A stretch of DNA of 28,123 bases from DATFLS01 sp964413425 (GTDB lineage Bacteria; Fidelibacterota; JAANXI01): NCBI GenBank assembly GCA_964413425.1, contig CAYPST010000051.1:1-28123 (forward strand), given 5' to 3'. The position numbers were made by a program, and so were the translations under genes. The notes under the pieces are model-generated. The model saw nothing but the letters and a program-made list of their open reading frames with translations. It was not told where the DNA came from and made no database searches. Within the stretch, counting starts at the first letter, position 1. Each line of letters begins with the position of its first letter. Shown piece by piece: positions 15,046 through 24,311 of this stretch.

Positions 15046-16857
15046 ATGGGTGACAGCATCCGAGTATATTTTATTCTTGCGTTTATTTTCGGACTGTTGG
15101 CAGTGGGTATTTTTATTTATCCGGGAGTCCCCGCCACCGGATTGGGTTTTTCTATGAAAGTACTAGTTTTGCTGGCCTTCGCCGTGTATCTGTGGATTGT
15201 ATTGCAGGAACTCCAGGTGAACGTCATTACGACCACCCAGCAGCTTACCACGGAGGATCCAGCGGATGAAGATCTTGAAGAGGAAACTGTGACGGTCAAG
15301 ACCGTTGCAGAGTCCGAATCATCCGGCGATGTCCTGGCCATCGATCAACTGGATGAGGACATCGCAGATCTGGACGCCACCCAGGCGTATCACACGTTTC
15401 AGCAACGGGTCCTGGAGGTTATTCAAGAAACGTTCTTCAGTCAGACCGTGATGGTCTATGTTGCTAATATGCCACAGAATCTCCTGGTTCTGCAGGATCA
15501 CCGCCAATCGTCGGATGCGGTACTGCGGAAGAAAGTGGAAATTGGAACCGGTATCCTGGAACAGGCATTCACAGAGGATACAGTCGTGCTGGGAAAGAAA
15601 TTACACGAGGATGCCGAATTGCGTGTGAATTATTATCAGGATCCGAAGCCGCCCATAGAATCCTTCCTGGCAGTTCCTCTGCACTATAAAGAAAGTGTGA
15701 TCGGTGTGCTGGCCATTGATCAGCTGGCCAGAGAGAGTTTCTCCGAAGAAGACGGAGATCTTCTGAGAAAGTACGCCCAATTAATTGCATCGGCCATGGT
15801 CCAGTTCGATATGCTGGATCATCTCTCGGAGCAGCGCAACCTGTATGCGCGCCTCAGCCGAATAAATGCTGAATTGAGTGAGACCGATAATGTCGAAGCG
15901 CTCTTCCAACAGAGTGTCAAGGTCAGCAGAGAACTCTTTGATTATGATTCGCTTGCCATTATACTGCTTCAGTCACAAAATTCAGAGCAGGCAGAAATTG
16001 CCACGCTCGACGGAAATCTTTACGAACAGAGACTGGGCTATCGATTTGAGCTCCAGGATTCTTTGCTCCATGACGTCATCAAGACAGGAACGCCCCGGCT
16101 GTTTTCAACATTGCATCCCGCCCAGGACAATTCTCAGAGTATACCCGAACTGCGCCAGGATCTGACCGGCATCAAGTCGCTGGTCATTGTGCCCATTGTG
16201 AGTCATACCGTGATTTATGGCGCCATTATCCTGGAGAGCCGGATGCCTGGAAAATTCACCAAAGAGGTCCAGGATATTTTGCAGATTCTCGGTTCTGTGT
16301 TTGGAGCGGGCCTCAATCGCTTTTATCTTTATCGCTATATGAAAAGTATTGCAACCAGAGATGGGTTAACGAATCTGCACAATCATCGAGCGTTCAAAGA
16401 ACGGCTGACACAAGAAATACAGCGAAGTAAACGGTATCAGACCCCTTTCACATTATGCATGGCCGACCTTGATAAATTCAAACGGATTAACGATACTTAC
16501 GGACATCTCTACGGAGATTTTGTGCTTCAGGAAACGGCCCGGTTAATCAAATCCTCCGTACGGAGCATCGATATGGTGGCCCGGTATGGAGGCGAAGAAT
16601 TCGCAATCATTCTGGTGAATGCGATAGCAAAGGATGTTGTGACTACTGCAGACCGGATTCGGGAAGGGATCAAGGGACACATCTTTTCCAAAGATGGGAT
16701 CCGGGAACAGATTACCATTAGCATAGGATTGGCAGAATTTCCGGCCCATGCCGCTGATGTGGATACACTGATCAGTCGCGCGGATGCGGCGATGTACGAG
16801 GTTAAGAAACTTGGCGGTGATTCTGTGCATACATATATAGTGAGTCAACAAGAATAA
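15046..16857 (+). CDS. Membrane GAF-GAF-GGDEF diguanylate cyclase
   Basis: Makes the second messenger c-di-GMP. Two transmembrane helices at ~7-29 and ~36-56 form a short hairpin with almost no periplasmic loop, so sensing is probably cytoplasmic. A very acidic linker (~65-110) leads to two GAF-like domains (~110-255 and ~265-430) that may bind a small ligand. The catalytic domain starts at RDGLTNLHNHRAF (~437) and has DLDKFKRINDTYGH and an intact GGEEF signature at 515-519. An inhibitory I-site RxxD (RSID, 506-509) lies exactly five residues upstream, so product inhibition is expected. No EAL or HD-GYP domain is present. Gaps of 10 nt link it to the next two genes. Its position before lipoprotein and glycosyltransferase genes suggests, but does not show, control of surface glycan. 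Confidence 0.93.
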   Translation: MGDSIRVYFILAFIFGLLAVGIFIYPGVPATGLGFSMKVLVLLAFAVYLWIVLQELQVNVITTTQQLTTEDPADEDLEEETVTVKTVAESESSGDVLAIDQLDEDIADLDATQAYHTFQQRVLEVIQETFFSQTVMVYVANMPQNLLVLQDHRQSSDAVLRKKVEIGTGILEQAFTEDTVVLGKKLHEDAELRVNYYQDPKPPIESFLAVPLHYKESVIGVLAIDQLARESFSEEDGDLLRKYAQLIASAMVQFDMLDHLSEQRNLYARLSRINAELSETDNVEALFQQSVKVSRELFDYDSLAIILLQSQNSEQAEIATLDGNLYEQRLGYRFELQDSLLHDVIKTGTPRLFSTLHPAQDNSQSIPELRQDLTGIKSLVIVPIVSHTVIYGAIILESRMPGKFTKEVQDILQILGSVFGAGLNRFYLYRYMKSIATRDGLTNLHNHRAFKERLTQEIQRSKRYQTPFTLCMADLDKFKRINDTYGHLYGDFVLQETARLIKSSVRSIDMVARYGGEEFAIILVNAIAKDVVTTADRIREGIKGHIFSKDGIREQITISIGLAEFPAHAADVDTLISRADAAMYEVKKLGGDSVHTYIVSQQE

Positions 16858-16867
16858 CGGAGGTATA

Positions 16868-17068
16868 ATGGCAAAAAAACCGAAGAGTTTTGCGGAAAAA
16901 GTCGCTGCAGCGAGCCAGGAAACGGGAAAGCGGTGTCCCGAGTGCGGCGAAACGTATCAAAATGTACAACAGGTATCTTCGGTACAAAAATCCGACTCAA
17001 AAGACTGGCGATTCAGCCAGAAAATGGTCGCGGTGTGCAAATGTAATCGCGCAGAAGTGATGGGTTAA
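16868..17068 (+). CDS. Small zinc-ribbon protein (66 aa), function unknown
   Basis: Lysine-rich small protein with C23-P-E-C26-G and, 30 residues later, C57-K-C59, a likely four-cysteine zinc ribbon with an unusual CxC second knuckle. There is no signal peptide or membrane segment, so it should be cytoplasmic. GGAGGT (16859-16864) precedes the ATG by 3 nt and overlaps the end of the upstream gene's control zone. It lies between the diguanylate cyclase and the TPR lipoprotein with 10-nt gaps on both sides, so it is very probably co-transcribed. I do not recognise a named family; ribosome- or RNA polymerase-associated ribbons are possible by size alone. Confidence 0.75.
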   Translation: MAKKPKSFAEKVAAASQETGKRCPECGETYQNVQQVSSVQKSDSKDWRFSQKMVAVCKCNRAEVMG

Positions 17069-17078
17069 ACAGATTATT

Positions 17079-18938
17079 ATGAGACAAACTTCAGGAGGGC
17101 TGTGTGCTCTGTCGAACAGCCCTCTTCGTCTCTGGAAAATCGGGTTGTTCGCCCTGACGATGCTGGTGACGATGATACTGGGGTGTAGTACATCAAAAGA
17201 ACTGGGGACCGGTCGACCTGCCCCTGAATCAGAAGAGAAACACGCCGAAAAGGAAGTCTATAATTCTCGTGCAATTCGACATTATATGGAAGGCGTCAAT
17301 GCGGCACTCCAGGGCAACTATGCCCTTGCCGCTCTGGAATACCAGCAGGCCCTGCGCTATGATTCCAGTTCGGCGACCATCTATGGTGATCTCAGTGATG
17401 CGTATGTTGCGTTGAAAAAATATGAGCAGGCGCAGGAAATCCTGCAACGCGGATTGCGGCAGATTGGCCCTTCTGATGAAACGTTGCTGTCCAAATTGGG
17501 ACGAGTGTATTATGTCACTCAACAGTGGGAGAATGCCCTGGGCATTTATTCCCGGCTTTCGGAGATTACGACGGACCGGGAGACGCAATTGACAGCCCTG
17601 GAGTACCTGGCGAATATCCATCTTCGCGGACAAGAATACCGGGAGGCGGCTCAACTCTATGAGCAACTTTATAATTTAAGCTCTGATCGAACGGATTATT
17701 TGATCAAAGCGCAAAATATTTATATGCGGCTGTCAGAATACAATGAAGCGAAGCGAATCCTGCGGACACTTATCCGGGAATATCCCGATGAAGACCAATA
17801 TCAAGTCGAGCTGGCCACCGTCTATTCCGAAACCGGACGAGCGGATTCCGCCATAACATTGCTTCAGCCCATTGCTTCCGAAAAGCCGCGTTCAGACGCC
17901 GCTGCCCTGTTAGGCGAATTATATTTTCAATCCGGACAGATGGATTCGGCGTATTCTACGTTGCAACCACTCGATGAGGGGGATTCGACGGACGTGCGGG
18001 TGCTGTATTATTTAGGCGGTGCTGCTCTGAATAAAGATTTACTGGATGAAGCAGAGCGCTATTATCGTCAGCTCATGGAACACCATACCGATATCCTGGG
18101 GGGATATTTCGGCCTGGGGGTGGTGCTGCGAAGACAGGAACGCTACAGAGACGCTATTGCAATATTATCCCAGGGAGTCCAACATTTCCCGGAAGAATCG
18201 GAGTTGTACGAACATCTGGGGATCAATTATTATTTTGCCGGACAGCAGGACTCTGCCTGGAAGCACCTGGATCAAGCCTACGCAATTGACAGTACCCTGA
18301 CAGGGTATTATAATCTGGCGATAACCCTGCGCAATAAAGAGATGCCGGAGGAGGCTGTCGCTGTGCTCTCCAGGGCGAAACAGGTATATCCGGCCGAGGC
18401 GGGACTCTATGAACAGCTCGGCATTTCGTATTATGCTCAACAGCGGTATCAGGAGGCAAAACACCACCTGCAGCGCACCCTCTCCATGGAACCGGACCTG
18501 CTGCGGCCAAAGCATTTTCTCGCTTTTGTCTATGATCAACTCGGCCGGCAGGATTCCGCGGAAGTCATGTACAAAGAACTATTGCAGGAAGTCCCGGACG
18601 AACCACTGTATTTAAATAATCTCGCGTATTTGTATGCAGTCCAGGGGAAAAATCTTGAGATCGCACTGGAATATGTGAAGAAAGCGCTGGAACGAGCGCC
18701 AAATAATGCGTCTTATCTTGATACCATGGGATGGGTCTATTACAAAATGGGACAGTATGAGGAAGCAAGGGAGTATATTTCAGAGGCACTCAACCAAGAT
18801 AGCACCAATGCCGAAGTGTTAGATCATATGGGCGACGTGTATACAAAACTGGGGGATCAGGAGATGGCGCAGGAATTTTACAGACGCGCGTTGGAAAAAA
18901 ACCCCGATGATCCATCTATTCGAAAGAAGTTGCAATAA
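17079..18938 (+). CDS. Large tetratricopeptide-repeat outer-membrane lipoprotein
   Basis: A lipoprotein signal peptide with lipobox ILGC (lipidated C36) is followed by a low-complexity linker and then about 15 tandem TPR units covering ~66-615, e.g. GNYALAALEYQQALRYDSSS, YEEAREYISEALNQDSTN and MAQEFYRRALEKNPDDPSIR. TPR arrays of this kind act as protein-protein scaffolds; the partner is unknown. The ATG at 17079 gives an unusually long n-region and has no ribosome binding site. An in-frame CTG at 17109 lies 9 nt after AGGAGGG (17093-17099) and would give a normal-length signal peptide, so it may be the true start. The next gene, 3 nt downstream, also encodes a lipoprotein; a TPR/DUF4292 pair is, as I recall, common in Bacteroidetes. 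Confidence 0.88.
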   Translation: MRQTSGGLCALSNSPLRLWKIGLFALTMLVTMILGCSTSKELGTGRPAPESEEKHAEKEVYNSRAIRHYMEGVNAALQGNYALAALEYQQALRYDSSSATIYGDLSDAYVALKKYEQAQEILQRGLRQIGPSDETLLSKLGRVYYVTQQWENALGIYSRLSEITTDRETQLTALEYLANIHLRGQEYREAAQLYEQLYNLSSDRTDYLIKAQNIYMRLSEYNEAKRILRTLIREYPDEDQYQVELATVYSETGRADSAITLLQPIASEKPRSDAAALLGELYFQSGQMDSAYSTLQPLDEGDSTDVRVLYYLGGAALNKDLLDEAERYYRQLMEHHTDILGGYFGLGVVLRRQERYRDAIAILSQGVQHFPEESELYEHLGINYYFAGQQDSAWKHLDQAYAIDSTLTGYYNLAITLRNKEMPEEAVAVLSRAKQVYPAEAGLYEQLGISYYAQQRYQEAKHHLQRTLSMEPDLLRPKHFLAFVYDQLGRQDSAEVMYKELLQEVPDEPLYLNNLAYLYAVQGKNLEIALEYVKKALERAPNNASYLDTMGWVYYKMGQYEEAREYISEALNQDSTNAEVLDHMGDVYTKLGDQEMAQEFYRRALEKNPDDPSIRKKLQ

Positions 18939-18941
18939 CCC

Positions 18942-19697
18942 GTGGTTTTTTCTGTTCGTATCCGTTCATTTGTATTGATCCTGCTTCCGGCTGTTCTGGT
19001 CGGCTGTGGTAGCGGGCAGATGTTTCGGATGACTCCTTCACAACGAAGCCCGCAACAGATATACAAAGAAATCCAGCAGGATGCAGCGTCCATTTCCAGC
19101 TATCAGGGCACGGCCAATTTAACCATTGATACACCCGATCAATCCGGACGGATCAAGGGGGAAGTTGAGATTTCTCCCTTCGAATCAGCCAGGATAAAAA
19201 TTCAACACCCATTCGGAGGGTATCTGGGGACTCTGGAATTTAAGGAGAAGTACCTGATCTTTCTGGATCCCGCCGGGAATTTACAGTATATAGGCACCAC
19301 CGAAAATACCGGTATTCCCGGGTTGCCGGTCCTTTTTTCCGGAAAGCAAAATATCGTGGTGTTACTCACAGGTTTACTGAATATTCCGGATAATCCCGGA
19401 AACACGTTAGCCGCAGATTCCTTGCAGGAGAATCTGCAGGTGCTGCATTATGAAATGCCGGAATTCACACAGACTTACTGGTATGATTCCCGGGTCAGAA
19501 AAGTTGTGAGGTACCGGGAACTGAACATCAGGACGGGTATGAAAACCGAAATTGAATTAATGAATTTTGTCGAACTGGAGGGAATTAATTTCCCGCGATC
19601 CATCAAGATAGTCCAGCCGGAGGAGAAGCGGCTGTTGAGCATCCATTATCAAAATATTCAAATAGCAAGACGGAAGGCCCGGGCCCATGCCTACTGA
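18942..19697 (+). CDS. DUF4292-type lipoprotein, LolB-like fold
   Basis: Signal peptide with lipobox LVGC (lipidated C22). The mature part, with SSYQGTANLTIDTPDQSGRI, then FESARIKIQHPFGGYLGTLE and a C-terminal strand region (MKTEIELMNFVELEGINFP), resembles DUF4292 proteins, which I relate to the half-barrel LolA/LolB lipid-carrier fold. The start is GTG at 18942, 3 nt after the TPR gene; no better start precedes the signal peptide. The last 11 nt overlap the GT2 gene. A role in lipoprotein or lipid handling at the outer membrane is inference. Confidence 0.75.
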   Translation: MVFSVRIRSFVLILLPAVLVGCGSGQMFRMTPSQRSPQQIYKEIQQDAASISSYQGTANLTIDTPDQSGRIKGEVEISPFESARIKIQHPFGGYLGTLEFKEKYLIFLDPAGNLQYIGTTENTGIPGLPVLFSGKQNIVVLLTGLLNIPDNPGNTLAADSLQENLQVLHYEMPEFTQTYWYDSRVRKVVRYRELNIRTGMKTEIELMNFVELEGINFPRSIKIVQPEEKRLLSIHYQNIQIARRKARAHAY

Positions 19698-20631
19698 CAC
19701 CGATGTGACTGTGTCGGTTATTCTTCCGGCATATAATGAAGCAGACTCGCTTCCGGATTTGCTGAGGTCCCTCTCCCAGGTACTCACCCGACATTACGCG
19801 GAGTCGTATGACATCTGGTTGGTGGATGACGGGAGTACTGACCGCACGGAGGACCTGATTCCTGAGTTACGCGACCAATTTCCCAACCTGCACTACATCC
19901 AGTTTCGCCGGAATTACGGGAAAGCCGCCGCGCTGATGGAAGGCTTTCGAAATGCTGAGGGCCGGTACATCGTAACTCTGGATGCCGACCTGCAGGATGA
20001 TCCCGCTGAAATCCCTGGATTAATTACCGTATTGGAAGAAGGGTACGATCTGGTTTCGGGTTGGAAGCAGAATCGCCAGGATCCGATCAGGAAAATTATT
20101 CCCTCCAAATTTTTCAATCTGGTGACCCGGCTCACCACGGGCATCCGGATTCACGATTTCAACTGCGGTTTAAAGGCCTATCGAAAAAGGGTTGCCAGGA
20201 ATCTGACTCTGCACGGAGAGCTGCACCGATACATTCCCGTGCTGGCTCATTTTATGGGCTTCAGGATCACGGAAAAAGCAGTGACTCATCATGCGCGAAA
20301 ATACGGACGAACCAAGTACGGTATTTCCCGGTTCTTCGCCGGATTTTTTGATTTTATTACCGTGCTCTTCCTCAGCAAGTATACCAAACGGCCGATGCAC
20401 TTCTTCGGGATGGGGGGGCTGATACTTACGCTGCTGGGTCTCGTCATCAACGCGTATTTAGCAATTTACTGGTTCATGGGAGGGCATTTAAGCAATCGGC
20501 CTCTGCTGTTTTTCGGGGTGCTACTGGTCATTGTGGGAGTCCAGCTGTTTTCCATCGGATTACTCGGGGAAATGCTCGCCTATTCCGACAGGGACCGTGA
20601 CCGTCCGCAAATCCGAAAAATAATCCCCTGA
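19687..20631 (+). CDS. GT2 family polyprenyl-phosphate-type glycosyltransferase
   Basis: GT-A fold transferase of the DPM1/ArnC/GtrB type, which moves a sugar from a nucleotide donor to a polyprenyl phosphate. Seen are SVILPAYNEADSLPDLL, the D47-D48 pair in LVDDGSTDRTEDL, RRNYGKAAALMEGFRNAEG, and the metal-binding DAD at 99-101 (TLDADLQDDP). FNCGLKAYRK and YGRTKYGISRFF close the catalytic part. Two transmembrane helices follow at ~236-262 and ~272-298, as in GtrB-type enzymes. Length 314 is typical. The start overlaps the preceding lipoprotein gene, and the next glycosyltransferase begins 4 nt later. The sugar is unknown. Confidence 0.9.
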   Translation: MPTDTDVTVSVILPAYNEADSLPDLLRSLSQVLTRHYAESYDIWLVDDGSTDRTEDLIPELRDQFPNLHYIQFRRNYGKAAALMEGFRNAEGRYIVTLDADLQDDPAEIPGLITVLEEGYDLVSGWKQNRQDPIRKIIPSKFFNLVTRLTTGIRIHDFNCGLKAYRKRVARNLTLHGELHRYIPVLAHFMGFRITEKAVTHHARKYGRTKYGISRFFAGFFDFITVLFLSKYTKRPMHFFGMGGLILTLLGLVINAYLAIYWFMGGHLSNRPLLFFGVLLVIVGVQLFSIGLLGEMLAYSDRDRDRPQIRKIIP

Positions 20632-20635
20632 CTTT

Positions 20636-21778
20636 GTGATGCTGAACCCGGTTTCTCCTTCGGCTGACTACATATTTCTCGGCCCGGCGCCCCCGTACCG
20701 GGGTGGCATTGCAAATTATAATTTTGAATTAGCCAAGTCGTTCGCAGAAATCGGCAGGGTGCATATGGTTAATTTTACCACCCTCTATCCGAAATTCCTG
20801 TTCCCGGGATCTTCACAATTTCTGGAGCAACCCCCGACACGTTCCATTCCCTCGGTGCGTGTGATTTCTTCCGTCAATCCGTTCACCTGGGGGGCAACCG
20901 CCCGGTATATCGCCAACCAGGTCCCTCAGGTCGTAATCTGTCAATGGTGGCATCCCTTTTTTGCGCCTGCCTATTTTACAGTTACCCGGCAGCTGGTTCG
21001 TCGAAAGATTCCGGTGGTAGTGATATGTCATAACGTCATACCACATGAATCAACGGTACTGGATCACCTGCTGCTCCGGCTTGCGTATCATAATATCACC
21101 AACTTTATCACTCAGTCGGCGGAAGACCGCCGGCAACTGCAACACTTTCGGCCCGAAGCTGCCATCGCTGTCAATGTCCATCCGGAATTTCAACGGTTTC
21201 CGGAACCTCCTGCGGATCTGGCTCCACCGGTTGTGCTGCCGGAAAGGGAGCTCACCCTCTTGTTTTTCGGACTCATCCGGGAATACAAAGGAGTAAAATA
21301 TCTGTTATATGCTTTGCCAGAGATTCAGAAAGCCGTGTCCGTGCACGCCATCATCGCCGGCGAGTTCTATGAGGATCCGACGCAGTACGAGAACATTATA
21401 CGGTCTTTGAATCTTGAGGCAACGGTCACCATCGTGAATCAATACATTCCGGATGAAGAAGTGGGGTGGTACTTCATGCAGGCTGATCTGGTGGTGCTCC
21501 CGTATGTGTCCGCTACTCAGAGCGGCGTAGTGCCGCTGGCCTACCATTTTCGCAAACCGGTGATTGCGACGACCGTCGGGGGATTACCGGATGTGGTTTT
21601 TCCGGGTGAAACTGGTTATCTTGTGGCTCCCGGAGATGCCCATGCCATTGCGCAAGGAGTGAAGCGATACTATCAGGATCGGCAACACATCGATTTTGCG
21701 AATGCCATCGAAGAAAAATTACCCATGTTTTCGTGGGAGCATCTGCGGCAGAATATACTGAACCTCTTAAGAACATAG
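20636..21778 (+). CDS. GT4 family glycosyltransferase
   Basis: GT-B fold transferase. The N-terminal nucleotide-fold half has FLGPAPPYRGGIANYNFELA, and the C-terminal donor-binding half has LFFGLIREYKGVKYLLYAL and SATQSGVVPLAYHF followed by KPVIATTVGGLPDVV. The usual Glu-x7-Glu donor motif of GT4 is replaced by this SATQSG variant, which I recall from other FCB-group GT4 proteins. No membrane segment is obvious. Two adjacent starts exist, GTG at 20636 and ATG at 20639; the latter may be the real one. It lies 4 nt after the GT2 gene, and a 57-nt gap follows. Confidence 0.87.
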   Translation: MMLNPVSPSADYIFLGPAPPYRGGIANYNFELAKSFAEIGRVHMVNFTTLYPKFLFPGSSQFLEQPPTRSIPSVRVISSVNPFTWGATARYIANQVPQVVICQWWHPFFAPAYFTVTRQLVRRKIPVVVICHNVIPHESTVLDHLLLRLAYHNITNFITQSAEDRRQLQHFRPEAAIAVNVHPEFQRFPEPPADLAPPVVLPERELTLLFFGLIREYKGVKYLLYALPEIQKAVSVHAIIAGEFYEDPTQYENIIRSLNLEATVTIVNQYIPDEEVGWYFMQADLVVLPYVSATQSGVVPLAYHFRKPVIATTVGGLPDVVFPGETGYLVAPGDAHAIAQGVKRYYQDRQHIDFANAIEEKLPMFSWEHLRQNILNLLRT

Positions 21779-21835
21779 GTGTTTGTGTGGTGTGTTTAAA
21801 ATGAGAAGTTAATTTATAACATTAGCTTAGATTCC
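21779..21835 (+). promoter_or_regulatory. AT-rich gap before the YfhO gene, weak promoter candidate
   Basis: The 57-nt gap is richer in A and T than its surroundings and contains TATAAC (21815-21820, 5 of 6 matches to a -10 element). No acceptable -35 hexamer is at 16-18 nt spacing, and there is no Shine-Dalgarno sequence before the ATG at 21836. Confidence 0.25.
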
Positions 21836-24311
21836 ATGAAAAAACCCAAAGATCTCAAAGAGTATCTGGACAATCTGAATATGTGGAAGCAGCACGGTCT
21901 GGCACTGCTTATCATTGTGATAATAATGACCGTGTATTTTGCGCCGATGATCTTCCAGAATCAGGGGCCGCCGGCCTCGGATATTCAGGCGTGGGAGGGT
22001 GCTTCAAAAAGCATTCGAGACTATAACGAAACCCATGACGATCTGGCATTGTGGGCCACGAATATTTTCAGTGGAATGCCGGCATCGAATATTTCTGTAC
22101 CGAATCCTGTCTATTCGCTTGATAGTGCGATTGGCCTTTTGAATGATCTGCTGCCATGGCAANNNNNNNNNNTATTTTATAGTTGGCGGATTCTTTTTCT
22201 ATTTGTTCCTCAGAATGGTGGGATTATCATGGTTTTCCTCTCTGTTCGGTGCATTGATTTTTATTCTCATACCCCACCATGTCGGATTAATTAACGCCGG
22301 ACATAATACGAAGCTGCGCGCTATCATGCTGAGTCCATTTCTTGCATGGGCATTCATCTATTTTGTGAAGAACACGTCACTCCTTTCTTTCCTGGTGCTC
22401 ACCTTGGTTCTTGCATTGGAGGCCAGAACGAATCATTACCAGCTGGTTTACTATTTGGGATTTTTGCTATTATTCCTGGGGCTCCCATATCTGGTGCAAT
22501 ATTTCCGTCAGAAAGAATGGAAAAAAATGGGGGCACAGATAGGTTTATTATTGATTGCCATTTTGTTGGCAGGCATTATTGCCGCACCCAAACTGGTATT
22601 AACCAGACAGTATTTGCCTTATAGTATCCGTGGCAGCAGCGGTGAGACAGCCCAGACCACCGCCGGGGGATTAGAGAAGGGGTATGCCACCCAATGGTCG
22701 TTCCCTCCGGAAGAGATAGTGACCTTCGTGATCCCGAATTTTTATGGAGGAAGTTCCCAATATGAATATACCGGTGATGCTGTCCCGCAATTAAAAGGGA
22801 GAACAATACCTGGATACTGGGGGAATATGCCCTTTACAACTTCCACTGAGTATCTTGGTATATTCACAGTTTTCCTGGGATTGATTGGAATTATCGCGTA
22901 CTGGAAGCGAGGGCTTGTGAAATCCCTGATTGCGTTGTCGGTTCTGGCGTTGTTCATCAGTTTCGGAAGATATTTCTCTCCAGTGTTCGATATCTTTTTC
23001 AACTATTTCCCCCTGTTTGATAAGTTTCGAGTCCCCTCTATGATTCTGTTCCTGGTCGAATTTGCCATGCCGGTCTTTGCTGCATTCGGCATAGAGAAAT
23101 TACTCTATTTGCACAAAGATGGTTTGGGCAGATGGTTGAAAAGTATCAGTGGTGTGCTTGGAATCCTCCTTCTCATTGGTGTGGTTACTCTTCTTCTCGG
23201 AGGCAGGCTTCAACTTGCTACAGCGCAGGAATTCTCTCGATACCCTGAACAGACCCTGCAGCTTTTAAGGACTGCTCGTCTGGAGATTTTGAAGACAGAT
23301 GCCTGGCGGTTAATAATTTATTCTCTGCTGGCTTCAGGAGTGGTGTTTGCGTATGTCCGGAAGCATATTTCGTTTACCCTTTTCTATCCCGTTTTGATTG
23401 TGTTCATGCTCATCGACATGTATACCATTGACCGTCGATTTTTAAACGAATTCGTCCCGCAACAAGAAGATCAGGCTCCGTTTATACAATCACAGATTGA
23501 TCAGTACATTCTGCAGGATGACGACCTTTTCCGGGTGTTCCCTGTGGGGAATTTGTTTGGAGACAATCGGTGGTGTTATTTCCATCAATCGATTGGTGGG
23601 TATCATGCTGCCAAGATGTATATCTATCAGAAAATGATTGAGGAAAATTTGTATCATTCCACAGAGGCGGGTAATAATATCAATTGGAACATGGTCAAAT
23701 TACTCAACGTCAAGTATTTGGTTTCAACGCAGCAGATATCTAGTGATCATATCAATGCCGTTGGACGGGATCCAGATACAGAATGGTTTCTTTATCAGGT
23801 GAAGGAACCGTTCCCGAGAGCCTGGATGGTGTATCAGACACGTGTTATCCCTGGGGTGCAGAAACAGCGGCAAACATTGAACCAGGCAGATTTCACTCCC
23901 GGGAGCGAGGCGATTGTATCGGAAGAATTGCTGGACGCTGACAATGGTGATGAGCAGACTATTGGTTCGGCAGAGGTGCCCCGTTTCGATGCCAATCACA
24001 TTACTGTTGAGGTGTCTACTCCACGGGAAGGTTTATTGGTTGTGAGTGAAAATTACCTGCCCATCTGGTGGGAAGCAACCATGGACGGAGAGGCGGTTCC
24101 GATCCATCAGATCAACACTTTGCAACGTGGTGTTGTTGTGCCATCGGGGGAGCATACGGTCCGATTTGAGATAAGAGCTCCCCTTTTTCAAACATCTGTT
24201 CTCGCCGGAAATATCGTGGTGTGGATCGTTCATGGTGTAATACTGCTACTGCTGGGTTTACAATATCTACCGGTTCAGGTGCCAGGAAAGTCTGGGATGG
24301 GTTCCGTTTGA
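21836..24311 (+). CDS. YfhO-family polytopic membrane protein, interrupted by an assembly gap
   Basis: Large inner-membrane protein of the YfhO family (GT-C-like; in some bacteria needed for sugar decoration of lipoteichoic acid or lipid-linked glycans). The N-terminal part (21836-22162, 109 residues) has TM1 at ~21-39 and then the family loop with DIQAWEGASKSIRDY and LWATNIFSGMPAS. The part after the gap (22173-24311, 712 residues) resumes with GGFFFYLFLRMVG, has about ten more hydrophobic segments, and ends in a periplasmic domain and a last TM helix. The two parts are in different frames only because the ten Ns are a placeholder: both edges fall on codon boundaries, so the true missing length should be a multiple of three. 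I read it as one intact gene of at least ~821 residues. Its stop TGA overlaps the TTG start of the next gene. Confidence 0.85.
22163..22172. other. Assembly gap (10 N)
   Basis: Ten unresolved bases inside the YfhO gene. Open frames on both sides belong to the same protein family in the right order but differ by one in phase, so ten is not the real gap length. Confidence 0.97.

Noticed and set aside
24221..24307. Upstream extension of the glycosyltransferase gene to a GTG inside the YfhO gene
   Set aside because: The added residues are not family-like, and a TTG overlapping the YfhO stop gives the normal N-terminus.
21836..24311. YfhO as a frameshifted pseudogene
   Set aside because: The only break is the run of Ns, whose length is arbitrary; both halves are intact and collinear.
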